From Gammaproteobacteria bacterium (GTDB lineage: Bacteria > Pseudomonadota > Gammaproteobacteria > Pseudomonadales > Pseudohongiellaceae), in the NCBI GenBank assembly GCA_041395725.1, contig JAWKZW010000001.1, positions 2,108,001 to 2,172,000 of the forward strand: a DNA stretch of 64,000 bases, in the 5' to 3' direction. Positions 34,956 through 43,638 of the stretch are shown piece after piece. How positions within the stretch are numbered: the stretch's first letter is position 1; each line of letters opens with the position of its first letter. A program made the position numbers and the translations under genes. The notes beneath the pieces were generated by a model. The model ran no database searches. It saw only the letters and a list, made by a program, of their open reading frames with translations, and was not told the DNA's origin.

Positions 34956-36545
34956 CTAGTGGCGGAAATGGCGAACACCGGTAAACACCATGGCTATACC
35001 GTGCTCGTTGGCCGCACCGATTACTTCGTCGTCACGCATGGAGCCACCTGGTTGGATCACCGCCGTGATGCCCGCCCTGGCAGCGGCATCAATACCATCG
35101 CGAAACGGGAAAAAGGCGTCTGACGCCATGACAGAACCGCGTACTTCCAGATTTTCATCCGCCGCCTTGATGCCCGCTATCCGGGCGCTGTAGACCCGGC
35201 TCATCTGGCCGGCTCCGACACCCACCGTCTGGTTGTTTTTACCGTAGACGATGGCATTGGATTTGACGAATTTGGCAACGATCCAGCTGAACTGCAGGTC
35301 GCGAAGCTCTTCCGCGGAAGGCGCCCGCTCGGTGACCACTTTAAGTTCCTCTTCGCTGACTCGGCGGATATCCCGGTCCTGCACCAGCAGGCCGCCCACT
35401 ACCCGTTTGAAGTCCCAGCCTGGCACCGGGGTTGCGGGCAGCGGGCCGCAAGTCAGTACCCGCACGTTCTTTTTCTCTGCTGAAATCTGTAACGCCTGGT
35501 CAGAAACAGAGGGGGCGATAATTACCTCGGTAAACTGCCGGGAAATGATTGCCTGGGTCGTTTCAGCGTCCAGTTCCCGGTTAAAGGCAATAATGCCTCC
35601 GAATGCCGAAGTGGGGTCGGTCTGAAAGGCCAGATTGTAAGCTTCCAGTATCGAGTGGGCCACCGCCACGCCGCAGGGGTTGGCGTGTTTGACGATCACA
35701 CAGGCCGGCTCGGCAAAGGATTTTACACATTCCAGCGCCGCGTCGGTGTCGGCGATATTGTTATAGGAAAGCTCCTTGCCCTGGTGTTGAACGGCAGTGC
35801 TGATACTGGCCTCGTCCTGATCTCTCTGAACATAGAAGGCTGCCTGCTGATGGGGGTTTTCACCATAGCGCATGGCCTGCTTTTTACGGAACTGGGTAGT
35901 GAAGGTGCGCGGAAATACCCGGTCATTGTCCGACTCGGCCTGGGGCAGTCGTGTGCCCAGGTAGTTGGCAATCGCGCCGTCGTAGGCCGCGGTATGCTCG
36001 AAGGCCTTCACCGCCAGGTCGAAACGAAAGGCATGATCCAGGCTGCCGTCGTTAGTCTGCAGTTTTTCCACCAGCGGTTGGTAGTCATCCGGATTGACCA
36101 CGATGGCCACGTGGGCATGGTTCTTGGCTGCCGCGCGCACCATGGTGGGACCGCCGATGTCGATATTCTCGATGGCGGTAGGCAAATCACAATCGGGATT
36201 GGCGACTGTCGCTTCAAAGGGGTAGAGGTTGACCACCACCAGGTCGATAGGCGGAATATCGTGCTGCGCCATGACTGCCTGGTCCAGCTCGCGTCGGGCC
36301 AGGATTCCGCCGTGAACCTTGGGGTGCAGGGTCTTGACCCGGCCGTCCATCATTTCCGGAAAACCGGTGTAATCGGAAATTTCAATGGCTGGAATACCCT
36401 CCGACTGCAGCAATCGGTAAGTGCCGCCGGTGGAGAGAATTTCGATGTTCAGTGCAGTGAGAGATTTTGCCAGTTCGACAATGCCGGATTTGTCAGACAC
36501 GCTTATAAGGGCCCGACGGACGGCAGCAGGTTTAGCTGAGGTCAT
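34956..36545 (-). CDS. purH: AICAR formyltransferase / IMP cyclohydrolase
   Basis: The bifunctional last enzyme of de novo IMP synthesis. It has 529 residues. The N-terminal cyclohydrolase part contains RALISVSDKSGIVELAKSL and MMDGRVKTLHPKVHGGIL. The C-terminal transformylase part contains MRYGENPHQQAAFY, the catalytic CVIVKHANPCGVAV with its Lys-His, and AGQMSRVYSARIAGIKA. Length and motifs are typical. It lies 73 bp after fis on the same strand, the arrangement seen in Pseudomonas. Confidence 0.97.
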   Translation of the reverse strand: MTSAKPAAVRRALISVSDKSGIVELAKSLTALNIEILSTGGTYRLLQSEGIPAIEISDYTGFPEMMDGRVKTLHPKVHGGILARRELDQAVMAQHDIPPIDLVVVNLYPFEATVANPDCDLPTAIENIDIGGPTMVRAAAKNHAHVAIVVNPDDYQPLVEKLQTNDGSLDHAFRFDLAVKAFEHTAAYDGAIANYLGTRLPQAESDNDRVFPRTFTTQFRKKQAMRYGENPHQQAAFYVQRDQDEASISTAVQHQGKELSYNNIADTDAALECVKSFAEPACVIVKHANPCGVAVAHSILEAYNLAFQTDPTSAFGGIIAFNRELDAETTQAIISRQFTEVIIAPSVSDQALQISAEKKNVRVLTCGPLPATPVPGWDFKRVVGGLLVQDRDIRRVSEEELKVVTERAPSAEELRDLQFSWIVAKFVKSNAIVYGKNNQTVGVGAGQMSRVYSARIAGIKAADENLEVRGSVMASDAFFPFRDGIDAAARAGITAVIQPGGSMRDDEVIGAANEHGIAMVFTGVRHFRH

Positions 36546-36618
36546 AAGAAGTTCAAGGATCTGGGTTTTGGTCGGGATGGTCGGCTTCCATTATGCCGGC
36601 GGCTCCGTCAAGCTGGGT

Positions 36619-36924
36619 TTACAACATTCCGTATTGTTTGAGTTTCTTTCGAAGCGTACCACGGTTTATTCCAAGCATGGTAGCCGCCTTACACTGGTTG
36701 TTGTCCGCCTGCCGCATAACTACCTCCAGCAGTGGGGCTTCAACTTCGTTCATGACCAGCTGGTAGATATCGCTGGGTTCCTGATCGTCGAGTTGTTCGA
36801 AATACATCGTCATGGCGCGTTTGACTTCTTCACGCAGGATGGCCGGTTTGTCGGATTCGAAGAAATCACTCAATCCCTCGACTGGAGTGGCTCTGAAGAG
36901 CAGAGCGTCTTCCTGAGAAGTCAT
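36619..36924 (-). CDS. fis: DNA-binding protein Fis
   Basis: A small nucleoid-associated regulator of 101 residues that bends DNA and activates rRNA and recombination sites. The C-terminal helix-turn-helix is complete: EAPLLEVVMRQADNNQCKAA, MLGINRGTLRKKLKQYGML. The N-terminal half is acidic and more divergent, as in pseudomonads. Its start overlaps the stop of dusB by 4 bases (ATGA), the classic dusB-fis operon. Confidence 0.96.
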   Translation of the reverse strand: MTSQEDALLFRATPVEGLSDFFESDKPAILREEVKRAMTMYFEQLDDQEPSDIYQLVMNEVEAPLLEVVMRQADNNQCKAATMLGINRGTLRKKLKQYGML

Positions 36925-37982
36925 GCGGCAATCTCCCTGTTCTCTTTTTTATTCATGACACCGTTGGTTACGGTGCTGTCAGTTAAGGAGCCGAAGAATC
37001 CATGGAGCTCAGCAAGCTGCCCGGCGGGTGTCGTCTGCTGGCTGAAACGCTGCCAGAACTGCCGGGCGCAGGGACTGTCCGGGTTCTGATGCCGCGCCAG
37101 CTCAGCCGTGTACCAGCTCAGGTGTTTGCGCGCGAACAGTACCCCTTTGTGATCTCCGTACAGAGCGTAAATTTTCCTCAGGTGAGATGCAATGGTTTTG
37201 CCAACTATCTCGGGGGCCGGTGGCGATACTGCCATGCCGCTGCTCAGGTAATGGGAGATGGCGCGGAAAATCCAGGGCCGACCCTGGGCGCCGCGTCCAA
37301 TCATCAGCCCGTCGGCTCCAGTCCTGGCCAGCACAAGCCTGGCTTTTTCTGGCGAGGTGATATCACCATTGGCGATAACCGGGATGTTTACCGCCTGCTT
37401 GATCGCCGCGATGGTGTCGTATTCCGCCTCACCCTTGAAACGGCAGGCGCGGGTTCGCCCGTGGACCGTCAGCATCTGAATGCCGGTCTGCTCTGCCAGC
37501 CTGGCGATCTCCACGCCATTACGGGATTCCGGACACCAGCCCGTCCGGATCTTCAGCGTGACGGGCACATCCACGGCGGCCACTACGGCGCGCAGAATCC
37601 GTTCCACCAGAGCGGGATTTTTCAACAGAGCCGAGCCGGCCTCTTTGCGCAGAACTTTCTTGGCCGGGCAACCCATATTGATGTCGATAACATCGGCACC
37701 CATGGCGACATTGAGGATGGCGGCTTCCGACATCAGCCCCGGATCTGATCCGGCTATCTGAATAATCTGAGGGCCGGCGATCGCGGGTTTGACCTGCCGC
37801 AACCGGTTCTTGTCATTAGTCCAGCGCTCGATATTGCTGGTCAGCATTTCTGCCACAGTGAGGCCCGCACCATTGGCGCTGCAGATTTCACGAAACGGAC
37901 TGTCACTGACGCCTGCCATGGGCGCCAGCAGCAGCGGATTGGCGATAACAAAGCTGCCAAGTTGGAATGGCTTCAGTTCCAT
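36921..37982 (-). CDS. dusB: tRNA-dihydrouridine synthase B
   Basis: A flavin enzyme that reduces uridine to dihydrouridine in tRNA D-loops. ATG 37982 gives about 353 residues. A TTG at 37994 in frame is possible but less natural. The TIM-barrel motifs are LLAPMAGVSDSPFR, DINMGCPAKKVLRKEAGSAL with its catalytic Cys, KIRTGW, LTVHGRTR and the FMN phosphate site MIGRGAQGRPW. It overlaps fis by 4 bases and is the first gene of the dusB-fis pair. Confidence 0.95.
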   Translation of the reverse strand: MELKPFQLGSFVIANPLLLAPMAGVSDSPFREICSANGAGLTVAEMLTSNIERWTNDKNRLRQVKPAIAGPQIIQIAGSDPGLMSEAAILNVAMGADVIDINMGCPAKKVLRKEAGSALLKNPALVERILRAVVAAVDVPVTLKIRTGWCPESRNGVEIARLAEQTGIQMLTVHGRTRACRFKGEAEYDTIAAIKQAVNIPVIANGDITSPEKARLVLARTGADGLMIGRGAQGRPWIFRAISHYLSSGMAVSPPAPEIVGKTIASHLRKIYALYGDHKGVLFARKHLSWYTAELARHQNPDSPCARQFWQRFSQQTTPAGQLAELHGFFGSLTDSTVTNGVMNKKENREIAA

Positions 37983-38069
37983 GATTCGGGTCAAAGTCGA
38001 GAGGAATCGAGTATTCTACTCACCTGGACCGCAAGGTCAAAGATGAACCCGCGTTTAAGGGAAAAACCG

Positions 38070-39881
38070 CTAGGAGCCGGGCCTGGGTGGCGCGGCCTTG
38101 AAACCCAGCTGGTAATTGACCGCTTCCGGCCCTGGATCGATAAGCTCCAGGGTAATCTGGACGGGGGCACCTGCCGGCATTAACGGCATGCCCCGCAGGG
38201 CGGGCGGCAGGTATTCGTCCGGAGGCAGTTCCCGGGATGCCACAACGGTGTTGTTGAGATCAGTAAAGCGCAGCTCGATCAGGGGGAAAGGTTGGGGGAA
38301 CTCAGCACGGTTCCGAAATACCGCGTTGAGCTCGAGGGAGCCTTCCTGTTGCGGGTGGCTGCGTACGACCAGGTTGTCGGTTTGAATTTCGGCGGGATTG
38401 ACATACGGCGGCAATTCGCAGCGCAGCAGACCGCAGGCAGACTGATACCAGGGGCGGAAGCGGGCATCCTGGCTGAGTACGGGCAGTCGTTGCCAGAAAA
38501 ACTGGAGCGCAAAGACCGACACCGCCAGCAGACAGGCAATGGCGGCAAGTACGATTCTGGACGAACGCCGTTTTCTGCTCTGGTGTTCCAGTTCCAGTGA
38601 GGTGTCCACATCGCGGATAGCACGCAGATTCTCTTCGCTCAGCTGTTCAAGCGATTCATCCTGCTCGTGCAGGCTGGTGGACATCACTCTGGCGCGGATC
38701 TCCTCCTTGCTGCTATCCACAAGCGGGGCGTCCTGGGACGGAGAGGCCGCTTTCGCCGTGCCAGTGGCGCTGGCAGGCACCGCCGCGGACCCGTTACTGT
38801 CCGTGGGCAGAGGCTTGTCCCTGGGCTCCGACTTGTCGGCCATTTTTTCGGTTTCACTCCGGAAAGCAGAAGGCTGGTAGGGGTCTACCGGCAATATAAC
38901 GAATGATTTCGCGTCCAGGTCGACGTCGGTCTCTTCCCATTCCAGGTCGCTGGCAGGAAAGTTGTAGACCGCCTCACCGGAATCGCTGGCCGTATTCGGT
39001 TCAGGTTCGCCCGGTGGATCTGCCGCTTCAATAGACTCAGCGTCGAGAAACACGCTGGCGGCAGGCTCAAAATCCAGGTCATCATACAGGATTTCACTAT
39101 CCACATGCGGCTGGTTTTCATTCCCGGCAGCGTTTTTTTCTGCCTGCTCGTTTGCCTTTTTGAGGGCCGCCAGAAGAGTTGCGGAATCGGGCCCGGGTGG
39201 GAGAATCACTTCAGTGTCTTTGCTGTTCTTCAGCCTGGCCAGCAGGCTGGCTGCATTCGGGCCGGCCGGCAGGATGACCGGTGCTGACCCGGGGGTTCCG
39301 GATGTCGGGGCATCGGCACGGGGCGAAGAGGTGGAGCCTCCCGCAGGTTCGTTGGCAGGGGTAAACACCGGTGTGCGGAACTCCCGTTCACCGGCATCGA
39401 AAATGTCAAATTCGTGATCCTGCTCCTCGAGGCTGGGGTCGGGCCTGCTCTCCGCTAACTCCCCGGCATCGAAGACATCAAAATTGCTGTCGGTGAGCTG
39501 TTCCTTGACGGGAGACTGATCAATCTCGGGGTCGACGTCGAAGACGTCAAAGTCGCTGTCCTGGATGTCGGACTTGGCATAAAGAATTTCTTCCTGGTCC
39601 CAGTCGTTTTCCTGCTCGCCCTGGCCTTCCTCATCGCCGTGTTTGAGGAATTCGGACGGACTAAAATAGTCGCCGGGGGCGGAGATGAAGACCGATTCGG
39701 TTCCCTGCTGCTCATGCTCGTCGTTGGACGCCTGGCCGTGAATACCGACAAAATGCTGGTCCGCTTCAAAGATGGACAGGCACGCCCCACACCTTACCAG
39801 CCCGTGCGCCGCCTGCAGCATCCGGGCGCTGGTATTGAACGTTGATTCACAACGTGGACATTGGGTTACATGTAGAGCCAT
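38070..39881 (-). CDS. Zinc-ribbon plus DUF3426 membrane protein
   Basis: The family start is MALHVTQCPRCESTFNTSAR at ATG 39881 (about 603 residues). The first 35 residues form an MJ0042-type zinc ribbon with Cys8, Cys11, Cys31 and Cys34. Then comes a long acidic linker containing three copies of a D-x-x-FD(V/I)FD motif (DSDFDVFDVD, DSNFDVFDAG, DHEFDIFDAG) and two copies of an ILP-x-GP-x-A-LLA-x-LK module. A single membrane helix (VLAAIACLLAVSVFALQFFW) precedes a periplasmic DUF3426 domain. The same gene lies between prmA and dusB in pseudomonads. Its function is unknown. Confidence 0.88.
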   Translation of the reverse strand: MALHVTQCPRCESTFNTSARMLQAAHGLVRCGACLSIFEADQHFVGIHGQASNDEHEQQGTESVFISAPGDYFSPSEFLKHGDEEGQGEQENDWDQEEILYAKSDIQDSDFDVFDVDPEIDQSPVKEQLTDSNFDVFDAGELAESRPDPSLEEQDHEFDIFDAGEREFRTPVFTPANEPAGGSTSSPRADAPTSGTPGSAPVILPAGPNAASLLARLKNSKDTEVILPPGPDSATLLAALKKANEQAEKNAAGNENQPHVDSEILYDDLDFEPAASVFLDAESIEAADPPGEPEPNTASDSGEAVYNFPASDLEWEETDVDLDAKSFVILPVDPYQPSAFRSETEKMADKSEPRDKPLPTDSNGSAAVPASATGTAKAASPSQDAPLVDSSKEEIRARVMSTSLHEQDESLEQLSEENLRAIRDVDTSLELEHQSRKRRSSRIVLAAIACLLAVSVFALQFFWQRLPVLSQDARFRPWYQSACGLLRCELPPYVNPAEIQTDNLVVRSHPQQEGSLELNAVFRNRAEFPQPFPLIELRFTDLNNTVVASRELPPDEYLPPALRGMPLMPAGAPVQITLELIDPGPEAVNYQLGFKAAPPRPGS

Positions 39882-40106
39882 TTCAGAATTTGCGGTTGCA
39901 ATCGTTTTTAAAGCCTGGAATTTCCCCGTTGTAGCCAGGTATATCACCCGAGACCCACAACAGGCTACCCGCGGCTTGAAAAGATTTACCCTGCTTCACA
40001 TTTCAGCCCGCTGAAACTGTCAGGGAGAATGTCCGGGGTATGACAGCCTCCCAGATGAGCCACAGGTTAAGCTCCCGGAACGTTAAGGTGCTTTTTCGGG
40101 AGCCCC

Positions 40107-41021
40107 CTAGCTATATCGTCTCGTTCCGGAAAGTCTTGTCCATTGTTCCCGCTCCACCGGTTCCGACATGTCAAACCAGCGCTGATAAAGCGCCTGCAGC
40201 GGTTCGCACTGTTCCGGCAGAATGCCCGACAGCACCAGATGACCGCCGGGCCTGACCAGATCGGCAAAATGGGGAGCGAGCTGTTCCAGTGGGCCGGCCA
40301 GAATGTTGGCTATTAGCAGATCGGCGGGTAAAGATGAGGAGTGAAGGGGGAATTGCTCGGGCAGGTAACAGGACAGCTGCGCCACCCTGATGCCGTTGGC
40401 GGCGCGATTGGCTTCGCTGGCCTGGATGGCCTGGGGGTCATTGTCGACTGCCAGTACTTCCCGCGCTCCCAGCAGTGCGGCGGCGATGGCCAGCACTCCC
40501 GATCCGCAGCCGTAGTCGATCACCAGTTTGTCCCGCAGGTTCTGCTGCTCGAGCCATTCCAGGCATAACGCCGTAGTGGGGTGGGTGCCGGTGCCGAAAG
40601 CCAGCCCGGGATCGAGCAGTATGTTGACCGCGTCCGGGTCCGGCGGGGTGAGCCAGCTGGGGCAGATCCACAACCTGGACCCGAACTGCAGGGGATGAAA
40701 GCGGTCCATCCAGGTTTTTTCCCAGTCCTGATCAGGCAGTGACTCCAGCTCTATTGCCTGTCTGGCTGAATCGTTCGGGCCCCGGTCAGTAAGGCGATTC
40801 TGCAGGTCCGACAGCAGGGGTTGCAGATCCATTTCGGCGGTAAACATGCCACAGAGCAGCACCGAGTCCCACAGTGGTGTCGCCCCGGGCTCGGTCTGGA
40901 AAACCGGCTGATCTTCGCCATCGGTGAGAGTCACGGACACGGCGCCGGAGTCGAGTAACAGCTGTTCCATCTCTTCGGCTTGCGCCGGAGCAATACGCAG
41001 CCGCAGCAGTTGCCAGGGCAT
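40107..41021 (-). CDS. prmA: Ribosomal protein L11 methyltransferase
   Basis: Trimethylates Lys and the N-terminus of ribosomal protein L11 using S-adenosylmethionine. The 304 residues include the N-terminal L11-binding domain and the Rossmann domain with LVIDYGCGSGVLAIAAALLG, EVLAVDNDPQAI and LLIANILAGPL (the family NPPY-equivalent). Its start codon overlaps the stop of accC (TGATG), so translation is probably coupled. Confidence 0.95.
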   Translation of the reverse strand: MPWQLLRLRIAPAQAEEMEQLLLDSGAVSVTLTDGEDQPVFQTEPGATPLWDSVLLCGMFTAEMDLQPLLSDLQNRLTDRGPNDSARQAIELESLPDQDWEKTWMDRFHPLQFGSRLWICPSWLTPPDPDAVNILLDPGLAFGTGTHPTTALCLEWLEQQNLRDKLVIDYGCGSGVLAIAAALLGAREVLAVDNDPQAIQASEANRAANGIRVAQLSCYLPEQFPLHSSSLPADLLIANILAGPLEQLAPHFADLVRPGGHLVLSGILPEQCEPLQALYQRWFDMSEPVEREQWTRLSGTRRYS

Positions 41022-42361
41022 CAGGCTGAGAGTTTCTTTTCCAGGTAGTGAATGTTCACCCCACCGGCCCGGAATTCGAGGTCCTTGACCAGGTCCCGGT
41101 GCAGCGGGATATTGGTCTTGATTCCGTCTACCAGCAGTTCGTCCAGGGCGTTTTCCATGCGCACCAGGGCTTCTTCCCGGGAGGCGCCATAGGTGATCAG
41201 CTTGGCGATCAGGGAATCATAATAGGGTGGTATGCGGTAGCCGCTGTAGAGATGAGAATCCACCCGTACCCCCAGACCGCCGGGGGCGTGGTACAGGTTT
41301 ACCAGTCCGGGGCACGGCAGGAACGACACCGGATCCTCGGCATTAATGCGGCATTCCACCGAGTGGCCTTGAATTCTGACGTCCTCCTGCTTGATTGAAA
41401 GCGGTTCGCCAGAGGCGATGCGAAGCTGTTCCTTGACGATATCCACGCCCGTTACCATTTCGGTTACCGGGTGCTCGACCTGAACCCGGGTGTTCATTTC
41501 GATGAAGTAGAACTTTTCATCTTCATAGAGAAATTCCAGCGTCCCGGCGCCCCTGTATTTGAGGTTTCTGCAGGCCTGAATACAGGTCTGTGCAACCTCG
41601 TCACGTACGCGCTGAGGAATGCCCGGGGCAGGCGCCTCTTCGATAACCTTCTGGTGACGTCGCTGCAGTGAACAGTCCCGATCGCCCAGGTAGAGGGCCT
41701 CGCCCAGGCCATCGCCCATAACCTGGATCTCCACGTGGCGCGGGTTCTCCAGGAATTTTTCCAGGTAAACCACACCGCTGCCGAAAAAAGCTTTGGCTTC
41801 TGACTGAGTCACGTAGATCGCCTTCAGCAACGCCGCTTCACTGTGCACCACACGCATGCCCCGGCCGCCGCCGCCGGCGGCCGCCTTGATGATGACCGGG
41901 TAGCCAATCTCCTTGGCCAGCGCCAGAGTGCGGTCGTTATTGTCGTCCAACGGCCCGTTCGAACCTGGCACGGTTGGAACGCCGGCATCGCGCATGACGT
42001 TAATGGCGGACACCTTGTCGCCCATCAGGCGGATAGTATCGGCCCGGGGGCCAATGAAGGTAAAGCCGCTGTTTTCCACCTGCTCGGCGAAATCGGCGTT
42101 CTCGGACAGAAAGCCGTAACCGGGATGGACGGCGACCGCGTCAGTGACTTCCATGGCGGAAATGATCGCGGGAATATTGAGGTAGCTCTCGGTCGCAGAG
42201 GCTGGGCCAATACACACAGATTCATCGGCCAGGCGGACGTGCATGAGCTCGCGGTCCGCCGTGGAGTGCACAGCTACGGTCTTGACGCCCAGTTCCTTAC
42301 AGGCGCGGAGGACGCGGAGGGCTATTTCGCCCCGATTGGCAATGAGTACTTTATCGAACAT
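41021..42361 (-). CDS. accC: Biotin carboxylase subunit of acetyl-CoA carboxylase
   Basis: Carboxylates the biotin on AccB using ATP and bicarbonate, the first half of the committed step of fatty acid synthesis. The 446 residues match E. coli AccC in length. Motifs include KVLIANRGEIALRVLRA, HPGYGFLSENADFA, KAAAGGGGRGMRVV, the catalytic MNTRVQVEHPVTEMVTG and ECRINAED. The gene is separated from accB by about 194 bp carrying a palindromic element, instead of the usual short gap. Confidence 0.97.
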   Translation of the reverse strand: MFDKVLIANRGEIALRVLRACKELGVKTVAVHSTADRELMHVRLADESVCIGPASATESYLNIPAIISAMEVTDAVAVHPGYGFLSENADFAEQVENSGFTFIGPRADTIRLMGDKVSAINVMRDAGVPTVPGSNGPLDDNNDRTLALAKEIGYPVIIKAAAGGGGRGMRVVHSEAALLKAIYVTQSEAKAFFGSGVVYLEKFLENPRHVEIQVMGDGLGEALYLGDRDCSLQRRHQKVIEEAPAPGIPQRVRDEVAQTCIQACRNLKYRGAGTLEFLYEDEKFYFIEMNTRVQVEHPVTEMVTGVDIVKEQLRIASGEPLSIKQEDVRIQGHSVECRINAEDPVSFLPCPGLVNLYHAPGGLGVRVDSHLYSGYRIPPYYDSLIAKLITYGASREEALVRMENALDELLVDGIKTNIPLHRDLVKDLEFRAGGVNIHYLEKKLSA

Positions 42362-42392
42362 GGGCTGTTTACTTATTCCGGGTTAGCTGGGG

Positions 42393-42560
42393 CCTGGGAG
42401 GCTGTCGGACTTAACTGGTCTGCTGCGGAAAAGCCGGATTTGGCCAGATTTCCCGATCTTTTTCGTTAAATAGATCAACTATTCGCCTCAAAAGATCGAA
42501 AAATCTGACTCAAACCGGCTTTCCCTCGTTACGATCAGTTAAGTCCGACAGCCTCCTAGG
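42393..42560. mobile_element. MITE-like palindromic element between accB and accC
   Basis: A 168-bp element with 25-bp terminal inverted repeats: 42393-42417 and 42536-42560, identical except for one base (core GGAGGCTGTCGGACTTAACTG is exact over 21 bp). The interior is also an imperfect palindrome (GAAAAGCCGGATTTG pairs with the complement of CAAACCGGCTTTCC, and the two GATCTTTT/AAAAGATC blocks pair). There is no coding sequence. The stop codon of accB (TAG, 42556-42558) lies inside the right arm. In the operon transcript it would fold as a long hairpin just upstream of accC. Confidence 0.85.
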
Positions 42561-43017
42561 CGATCCTGATAAGCGGCTGGTCGAACTCAACCGGCTCACC
42601 GTCTTCGACCAGAATGGCCTCCACGACCCCGCCGTGCTCGGCTTCAATCTGGTTCATCATTTTCATTGCCTCGACAATACAGACCACGTCACCTGCTTCC
42701 ACGGTCTGGCCGACTTCGATGAATGGTGGTGAAGAGGGCGACGATGAACGGTAGAAAGTCCCCACCATGGGAGACAGAACCGCCTTACCTTTGGCTGCCG
42801 GCTCACTGCTGAGCGATACCGGGGCTGCCGGCTCGGCCGCCGGAGCGGGCTGCGGGGCATAGGCTGGCGGTGGCGGTGCCTGGTAAGCGAACGCGGTCGG
42901 GGCGGCCGATGGATTGCGGCTTATGCGAACAGACTCTTCCCCTTCCCTGATTTCGATTTCAGCGACGTCTGATGTCTCGATGAGTTCAATGAGCTTTTTG
43001 ACTTTTCTGATATCCAT
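42556..43017 (-). CDS. accB: Biotin carboxyl carrier protein of acetyl-CoA carboxylase
   Basis: Carries biotin between carboxylase and transferase. The protein has 153 residues. The N-terminal DIRKVKKLIELIETSDVAEI is the dimerisation segment, followed by a Pro/Ala-rich linker (about 44-75). The C-terminal biotinyl domain carries the Lys of EAMKMMNQIEAE. Both parts are complete. Its stop codon is part of the neighbouring palindromic element, so the last codons may have been altered by insertion, although the C-terminal VEFDQPLIRI looks normal. Confidence 0.96.
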   Translation of the reverse strand: MDIRKVKKLIELIETSDVAEIEIREGEESVRISRNPSAAPTAFAYQAPPPPAYAPQPAPAAEPAAPVSLSSEPAAKGKAVLSPMVGTFYRSSSPSSPPFIEVGQTVEAGDVVCIVEAMKMMNQIEAEHGGVVEAILVEDGEPVEFDQPLIRIA

Positions 43018-43047
43018 TAACGGGTCTCACCTGGGGTTGTCGATGAA

Positions 43048-43494
43048 TTAATTTTTCGCGGCCAGCCTGCGGAAAGCCGCTTCCAGGGCCAGTTCATAGC
43101 CATGGGCGCCTAAGCCAACGATGGTGCCCACTGCAGCACTGGCCAGATAGGATTTCTGGCGGAATGGCTCGCGGCGATGCAGATTGGACAGATGCACTTC
43201 AATAAAGGGGATGTCTGCAGCCAGGAAGGCATCCAGCAGGGCGATGCTGGTGTGGGTGAATGCACCCGGGTTGATAATAATGAATGCCGTACCGTCCTTG
43301 CGGGCTGCATGCAGCCGGTCGATCAGAACGTGCTCAGCATTGCTTTGCAGAGAATCCAGCTCATGGCCCTGATTCTCGCACTGTTTCGCCAGGCGCCCGT
43401 TTATATCAGCCAGGGTGTCCGTGCCGTAAATATGGGGCTCCCGATCGCCCAGGAGGTTCAGATTGGGCCCGTTCAGGACCAGAATGCGAGCCAT
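43048..43494 (-). CDS. aroQ: 3-dehydroquinate dehydratase, type II
   Basis: Dehydrates 3-dehydroquinate in the shikimate pathway. The start is ATG 43494 (MARILVLNGPNLNLLGDREP), giving 148 residues; the upstream extension of the frame is not family-like. The active-site Tyr and Arg region (REPHIYGTDTLADIN), IIINPGAFTHTSIALLDA and EVHLSNLHRREPFR are all present. It lies 30 bases before accB in the usual aroQ-accB order. Confidence 0.96.
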   Translation of the reverse strand: MARILVLNGPNLNLLGDREPHIYGTDTLADINGRLAKQCENQGHELDSLQSNAEHVLIDRLHAARKDGTAFIIINPGAFTHTSIALLDAFLAADIPFIEVHLSNLHRREPFRQKSYLASAAVGTIVGLGAHGYELALEAAFRRLAAKN

Positions 43495-43638
43495 GTTTCG
43501 ATATAAACCCTGTTGAGCCGGAAGTGCAGTCGAAGTTAGCTGGTATTCAGCACGCTTTAGATAAGATCGGCGCATTTTCTCAGAAATTTACCGAACTTTC
43601 ATTATTTTTCTACACATTAAACTGGCTAATCACTGGTT

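Noticed and set aside
34107..35123. Long plus-strand ORF (338 codons) opposite purD and purH
   Set aside because: It is a shadow of the purD/purH coding strand and has no family character or start signal.
39105..39417. Plus-strand frames opposite the acidic linker of the DUF3426 gene
   Set aside because: They are explained by codon bias in the antisense of a repetitive acidic region.
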